A DNA stretch of 64,000 nucleotides from Azolla caroliniana (taxonomy: Eukaryota; Polypodiophyta): positions 7,068,001-7,132,000 of the forward strand of contig JBHGNT010000014.1 of NCBI GenBank assembly GCA_043228905.1. Reading direction: 5' to 3'. Below the pieces are notes generated by a model that saw only the letters and a list, made by a program, of their open reading frames with translations, was not told the origin of the DNA and did no database searches. A program made the position numbers and the translations under genes. How positions within the stretch are numbered: position 1 is the first letter of the stretch; each line of letters starts with the position of its first letter. Positions 61,270 to 64,000 of the stretch are shown piece after piece.

Positions 61270-64000
61270 ATGGACAGAATCATGAAGAGCTCGCTTCAAA
61301 CGAAAAAGCTCAACCGTAGCAACTATGCGTCAACAATATCTGGCAATGGGACATGTCTATTATGGGCATGACCATATAATATCCCGTGGTGAGAATTTAT
61401 CGTAGTATTCTATACACGTGGATAAGTGTGAGGGTTCAACGAGAGTGTAAAGAAGGGGAGGATTACTTTTAAATCCTCGGGACTGAGACAACCCATTAGG
61501 CCAAGTGTGAACATGGCTGGGGGCCTTGGGTATCGCTATAAATAGAGGCTTAGCTACCCTCATTTCATTATCTTGTTGACTACGTCGAGACTCTGTCTTG
61601 TGGTGGGTTAACTCTTGTAGCGAGCGCGCCAGCACCAGGTAGGACTCGACGCCACGATAGTGATATGGGACGCCGATCGAGGCTCAAGTCCGTCTCGATC
61701 CCTTCGCTCGGGGGTGGTCGGATGGATCGGCACCCTTCTTTCTCTCTCTCCTTTCTTTCTATCTACCTAGATCTATCCTTATCTAATGCTTACTTTAGTA
61801 CATGTCTCTAATAATGTCAGTCACCGATTACACCACCTAGATCAAGAAGATCTGCAATACACTCGGTTCCATCAACATGAAGGTGGATGAACATGAGATG
61901 GTCCAGATCTGCCTCGGTGTTCTACCACACTGGTACGGGCCAATCCACACTAGCACCCGGAAGACACCAATGTCCTTCTTCTACCTGCAATCTATGTTGA
62001 TGATCGAAGAAAATCGTGCGAGTGGGTCAAGGACCACTCAATCAGATAGTCGGATGTTGTACACGGAGGCGGATTGGCCCCGTGGGCGTGGAGGATGAGG
62101 TGGGTTGGCACGCAATAGCGGTGATAGGAAAGAGCAGAACCGGAGACACAATGATGATGCCGACAACAATTTCGAACCCTTCACAAGCAAGGAAGTTAAG
62201 GCAATGCCAGAAATCGGCAATCGAAAGCCGACACGGAATGCTGGTATTGTGGCAAGAAGGGACACTAAGAGAGTGAGTGTTGGAAGAAGCGCGCCGATTT
62301 AGATAAATCCGGATCTAGCAAGGCCGGACAAGGCAACTGGCAAAGCTCAGACTACATAGGAGGATCGGAAGGATCCAGAACCGGTAAGACCGGAGAAGGG
62401 CCAATTTTCGTGATGAAACACAAGGTGAACTCAATGAAGAAGACCACTTCCAGATCGGAGGAAGTGTGGTACGTTGACTCCGGAGTGTCTAACCACATGA
62501 TGAGCCACGAGGAGTGGTTCTCGTTTTTGGAAAATTAGAGAACCGGGAGTTGTTGAAACCGGAGATGACACTCCTCACCCGATCATGCATGTCAGAAAAG
62601 TTCCCTTAAGTCATGTCGGACAAAAAAGGAAGCTTATGAATGTGCTTCACATCCCGACAATCAGAAAGAACCTGGTGTCGGTTGGGCCGATCATCGACCA
62701 GGGGATGCAGGTGCGATTTATGCATCTCGGGTGCTTCATTAAGGAAGAGGTATGGATCATCGCGCAAGGGTGCCAAGACGGGAGGTTGTTCATCCTGCAA
62801 AAGGTCAGAAGGTTGAGTCGGATATCAACTTGTGGCACAAGAGGATCGACAGATCAATTACCAGAGGCTTCAAGACTTGCAATCAAAACAAGTTGTTTTC
62901 GGATTGCCAAAATTCAGTGGCCGGAAAGCCCAAATTTGTGAAGCCTGCTAACTCAGAAACTGGAGCCATAACAAGCTCGACTTGATACATTCAGATGTTT
63001 GGGGACCGACACATAACATTCTTCTCGTCGTGAGCCGATATTTCATCTCCATCATCGATGATTACAACCGGCACACATGAATCTACCTAATCGAAAGGAA
63101 AAGCGAATTTTTTTATTGTTTCCGGAAACCTGCAAAGTCTTGTCGAACGGGAAACAAAGAGGAAGATGGAGAAAAAGAATACTTTTCCGGCCAATTCAAC
63201 AGTTATCTGCAACAAATGGGAATTCATAGAGAATTCAGTTGCATATACACACCAGAACAAAATGGTGTGGCCGAAAGGAAGAACCGGTCTCTATTGTGGA
63301 GGTGACATGGGCAATGTTGGAGGAGAAGAGCGTCCCCAAGTTCTACTGGGCCAAAGCGGTCTGAACGGCTGTCTACATCCAAAACCGGATTGGGGATAAG
63401 GTGTCAGCACACGAACTATATTTCGGATAGAAGCCGAATTTAAGACACCTTAGGATATTCGGTAGCATTGCATAGATGCACGTGCCCAATGAGAAGCGGA
63501 GAAACCTACACTCGTAGTCGGAGAAGTGCATCCTTGTCGGCTACTTACATGAGCAAAAGGGTTATAAGTGCTATAAACCATGAACAAAACGAGTTCGAGT
63601 GAGCCAAGATGTCGAATTTGATTAGTCGGCATCATGGTACTCTCTCCCGACTCCGATGTCCAACTCCGGCCCAATTCCGGAGGATGAGGCTAGTGAGCCC
63701 GAAACAATCCCGGCAAAATATGAAGAAGGATTCGTTACTCTAGATTACAGTTTGATCTCATTCCGGCTAAATGGGCCGAATGGGCGACTGAGTTGGAATG
63801 ACCAGTCAAAGGAAGAGCCGGCGAGTAGTGGAGACTCGGCCATCCTCTCCCCGCGCAAGGAACCAGGGAGACGGTTCACGCGCAAAGAGAAAGGGAAGAA
63901 GAAGATTCTGGAATATGCCACCAGCAGAGATGAGTTGAATCAGAGCGAATCTAGCTTTGGGAAGAACGAAGACGAACCTTTGGAAGAGAAGTCTGAGTCG
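61270..64000 (+). pseudogene. copia F4 gag-protease-integrase, decayed
   Basis: The ATG at 61,270 (MDRIMKSSLQTKKLNRSNYAS) matches F2. After the K4 solo LTR, gag resumes (SVTDYT; INMKVDEHEMVQICLG). The zinc knuckle is near 62,240-62,285 with a stop in it. Protease VWYVDSGVSNHM is near 62,466. Then the integrase HHCC region (about 62,830-62,950), core (about 62,985-63,200), AERKN (about 63,270) and linker with EEPASSGD and RFTRKEKGKKK (63,800-63,905). About eight stops or frame breaks are visible. Confidence 0.88.
61358..61813 (+). repeat. solo LTR K4 with perfect TSD
   Basis: Flanked by ATGTC on both sides (61,353-61,357 and 61,814-61,818). The ends read TATTATGGGC...CTCTAATA, that is TG..CA ends changed to TA..TA by G-to-A and C-to-T. 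It carries GCTATAAATAGAGG near 61,529 and GGGGGTGGTCGG, as in K1-K3. The gag frame of F4 resumes right after it. Confidence 0.88.

Larger units (their letters stand above)
60775..64000 (+). mobile_element. copia F4 (5' LTR to linker; continues past the window)
   Basis: 5' LTR 60,775-61,161, mutated primer-binding site TGGTATAAGAGCACGAGG at 61,174, gag, protease, integrase and the Ser/Glu-rich linker before RT. It inserted into copia M. A solo K LTR sits in its gag. Confidence 0.9.

Overview
This 64 kb window is a graveyard of nested LTR retrotransposons. The host is most likely a land plant or another streptophyte. The copia elements have the plant-type primer-binding site TGGTATCAGAGC (initiator tRNA-Met), one gypsy lineage resembles plant Tat elements, and many stop codons look like C-to-T or G-to-A decay of the kind expected from cytosine methylation. 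I cannot name the species. I recognise no single-copy host gene, rRNA or functional tRNA gene. The family letters used here (copia C, F, H, M; gypsy A, B, D, E; solo-LTR families J, K) are my own labels.

Layout. 1-11.6 kb: a nest of copia elements, where F1 sits in C2, C2 in F2, and F2 in an older H copy. 11.6-18.7 kb: gypsy E1 (also inserted in H), cut by copia F3, then fragments of gypsy A, an LTR with a G/GA tract, and a decayed copia RT. 18.7-27.8 kb: copia C3, whose 5' LTR is split by gypsy element D (19,218-24,965). D is complete: both LTRs (444 of 445 bases identical), target-site duplication CATCC, intact gag and intact pol with a chromodomain. 27.8-32.1 kb: gypsy-derived debris, including a decayed coiled-coil ORF. 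32.1-43.2 kb: copia C4, interrupted by Tat-like gypsy B, whose LTR is itself split by gypsy E2; B also carries a solo LTR. 43.2-52.9 kb: a different landscape, with palindromic minisatellites, a second satellite, two + strand ORFs of unknown function and two decayed genes that look like uncharacterised DNA-transposon-type proteins. 52.9-64 kb: K-family LTRs, a near-complete copia C5, copia M, a foldback element with a tRNA-like segment, and copia F4 running off the end.

Main observations. (1) Gypsy D and its relatives E1 and E2 look like self-priming Tf1/sushi-type chromoviruses. Twelve bases just inside the 5' LTR are exactly complementary to a stretch 33 nt downstream of the LTR TATA box, in D and again in E2. 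(2) Their LTR tips carry an antisense tRNA-like segment with A and B boxes at tRNA spacing; a related segment sits in the foldback at 60.5 kb. (3) Gag and pol of D overlap in the -1 frame at a G_TTA_AAC heptamer that is conserved in E2. (4) The 43-53 kb block may hold an undescribed large DNA transposon, or two of them.
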